In this document: piece after piece, positions 63,318-64,000 of the stretch
Layout: each line of letters opens with the position of its first letter
How positions within the stretch are numbered: the stretch's first letter is position 1
NCBI GenBank assembly: GCA_030052745.1
Contig: JANBVO010000002.1
Span: 682,001-746,000 of the forward strand
Origin: Pleurostoma richardsiae
Taxonomy: Eukaryota > Ascomycota > Sordariomycetes > Calosphaeriales > Pleurostomataceae
DNA: 64,000 nt
Direction: 5' to 3'
Notes under the pieces: model-generated
The model's input: only the letters and a program-made list of their open reading frames with translations
Database searches by the model: none
Told to the model about the DNA's origin: nothing
Program-made: the position numbers and the translations under genes

Positions 63318-64000
63318 TCATCTGTGTTTGTACAGCGTGTGCCCCAGCTCTTTGATCCACGACTTCTCATGCTTTTCCTCTCCGTCGTCAAACTCCAGTC
63401 GTAACTTTTGCAGCTGCTGCTTCGCGCCTTCGCGCGTGTTCCTAACGATGTCGCCAGCAGGTATAGCCTCATTTACCAGCCCGACTCCTGTTCCGCTGAG
63501 GGACGATCAGTATACAGGAATTTCACAAGGGGTGATCGTCTCCACTTACGCCCAGGTAATCAATCGCGAACTTTCGCCGGCTTCCTTCGCCTCGGCATGC
63601 TTCTTCGCGTTTTCCTCCAGGGAAAGGCCCTCGACATGGTCTTTGTACGACTCTCCGATTATGGCTCTGCCATCGTACATCGACGGCCAAAGCTTGGTCC
63701 CTTGGACATCGTCGTGGAACGTAGACCTGATCTCCTCGTTAGTGTCGTTGCACCCATCTGGGCTCCTTACAGTTGTTGCTACGTACTTGATCGTCGAGGC
63801 GCCGCCATCCTTGGTCTCCAAGAGGAGCTTTCTACGCCATTCAGGGGTAGAGGCCTCGTTGGCAACGAGAAACTGGATTCCGGTCAGCAGAGCGTTCCTG
63901 CTTAGGAAATGAGAGATGCCATCCGACGATTCCTTACCCTGGTCCCCATCACGGCAGCCTCCGCGCCTATCCCATTCCGTTTAGCATTCCTCCATCTATC
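63318..64000 (-). CDS. Nitronate monooxygenase-like protein, 3' part (runs off the window)
   Basis: Visible minus-strand exons are 64000-63938 (partial), 63872-63550 and 63495-63318. Splicing restores AEAAVMGTRFLVANEAS, and later LITWAGTGVGLVNEAIPAGD; both blocks are typical of the FMN-dependent 2-nitropropane dioxygenase/nitronate monooxygenase TIM barrel. The chain ends ELGHTLYKHR. The family oxidises nitronates to carbonyl compounds and nitrite, and many fungal members have other or unknown substrates. The 5' part with the FMN-binding glycine loop lies beyond base 64000. The first visible exon may itself begin at a TAG acceptor near 63967, because the bases before it match the family poorly. 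Confidence 0.78.

Overview
The window is nuclear DNA of a filamentous ascomycete (Pezizomycotina, probably a Sordariomycete-like genome). Genes are split by short introns of about 50-190 bases with GTRNGY donors and YAG acceptors. Coding GC is high, intergenic gaps run from 0.2 to 7.5 kb, and the gene content is fungal: FOL3, ICE2, OMA1, HulA/Rsp5, Pab2, a Zn2Cys6 regulator and a GPI-anchored GH16 enzyme. I resolved sixteen protein genes, most with exact exon borders that sum to an open frame. I saw no rRNA, CRISPR or intact mobile element.

Layout. Bases 1.0-7.2 kb hold housekeeping genes: dihydrofolate synthetase, a DUF218 protein, an alpha/beta hydrolase and ICE2. Bases 8.5-21.8 kb form a compact four-gene block that looks like a regulated cell-death locus: a gasdermin-like protein (-), a DUF7025 AAA+ ATPase-like protein (-), a large protein ending in a subtilisin (S8) domain (+), and a C2H2-finger protein with a degenerate NTPase-like C-terminus (+). 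Gasdermin plus S8 protease is the composition of the HET-Q1/HET-Q2 incompatibility pair of Podospora. Here an AAA+ gene lies between the two partners and shares a divergent promoter region with the protease. Housekeeping resumes with OMA1 (22.0-23.3 kb), followed by a GPI-anchored GH16 glucanase with a repeat-encoded Ser stalk (24.0-26.7 kb).

Bases 30.3-40.3 kb carry a basic, probably nuclear protein, Pab2, the NEDD4-type ubiquitin ligase HulA/Rsp5, and the complex I subunit NUKM. Bases 43.1-46.1 kb carry a Zn2Cys6 transcription factor. A 7.5 kb stretch without recognisable genes follows. At 53.6-56.0 kb is a QutR/AROM-like protein whose type I dehydroquinase active site is complete although the flanking domains are decayed. 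Another gene-poor stretch contains a 12-bp minisatellite beside a tRNA-like relic. The window ends with a membrane-anchored YtcJ-type amidohydrolase (61.4-63.2 kb) and, convergent with it, the 3' end of a nitronate monooxygenase gene.

How the island may work (inference): the protease would cut the short C-terminal tail of the gasdermin and release its pore-forming domain. The AAA+ protein and the finger/NTPase-like protein would be candidate sensors or regulators. The other genes are unrelated single-copy functions.
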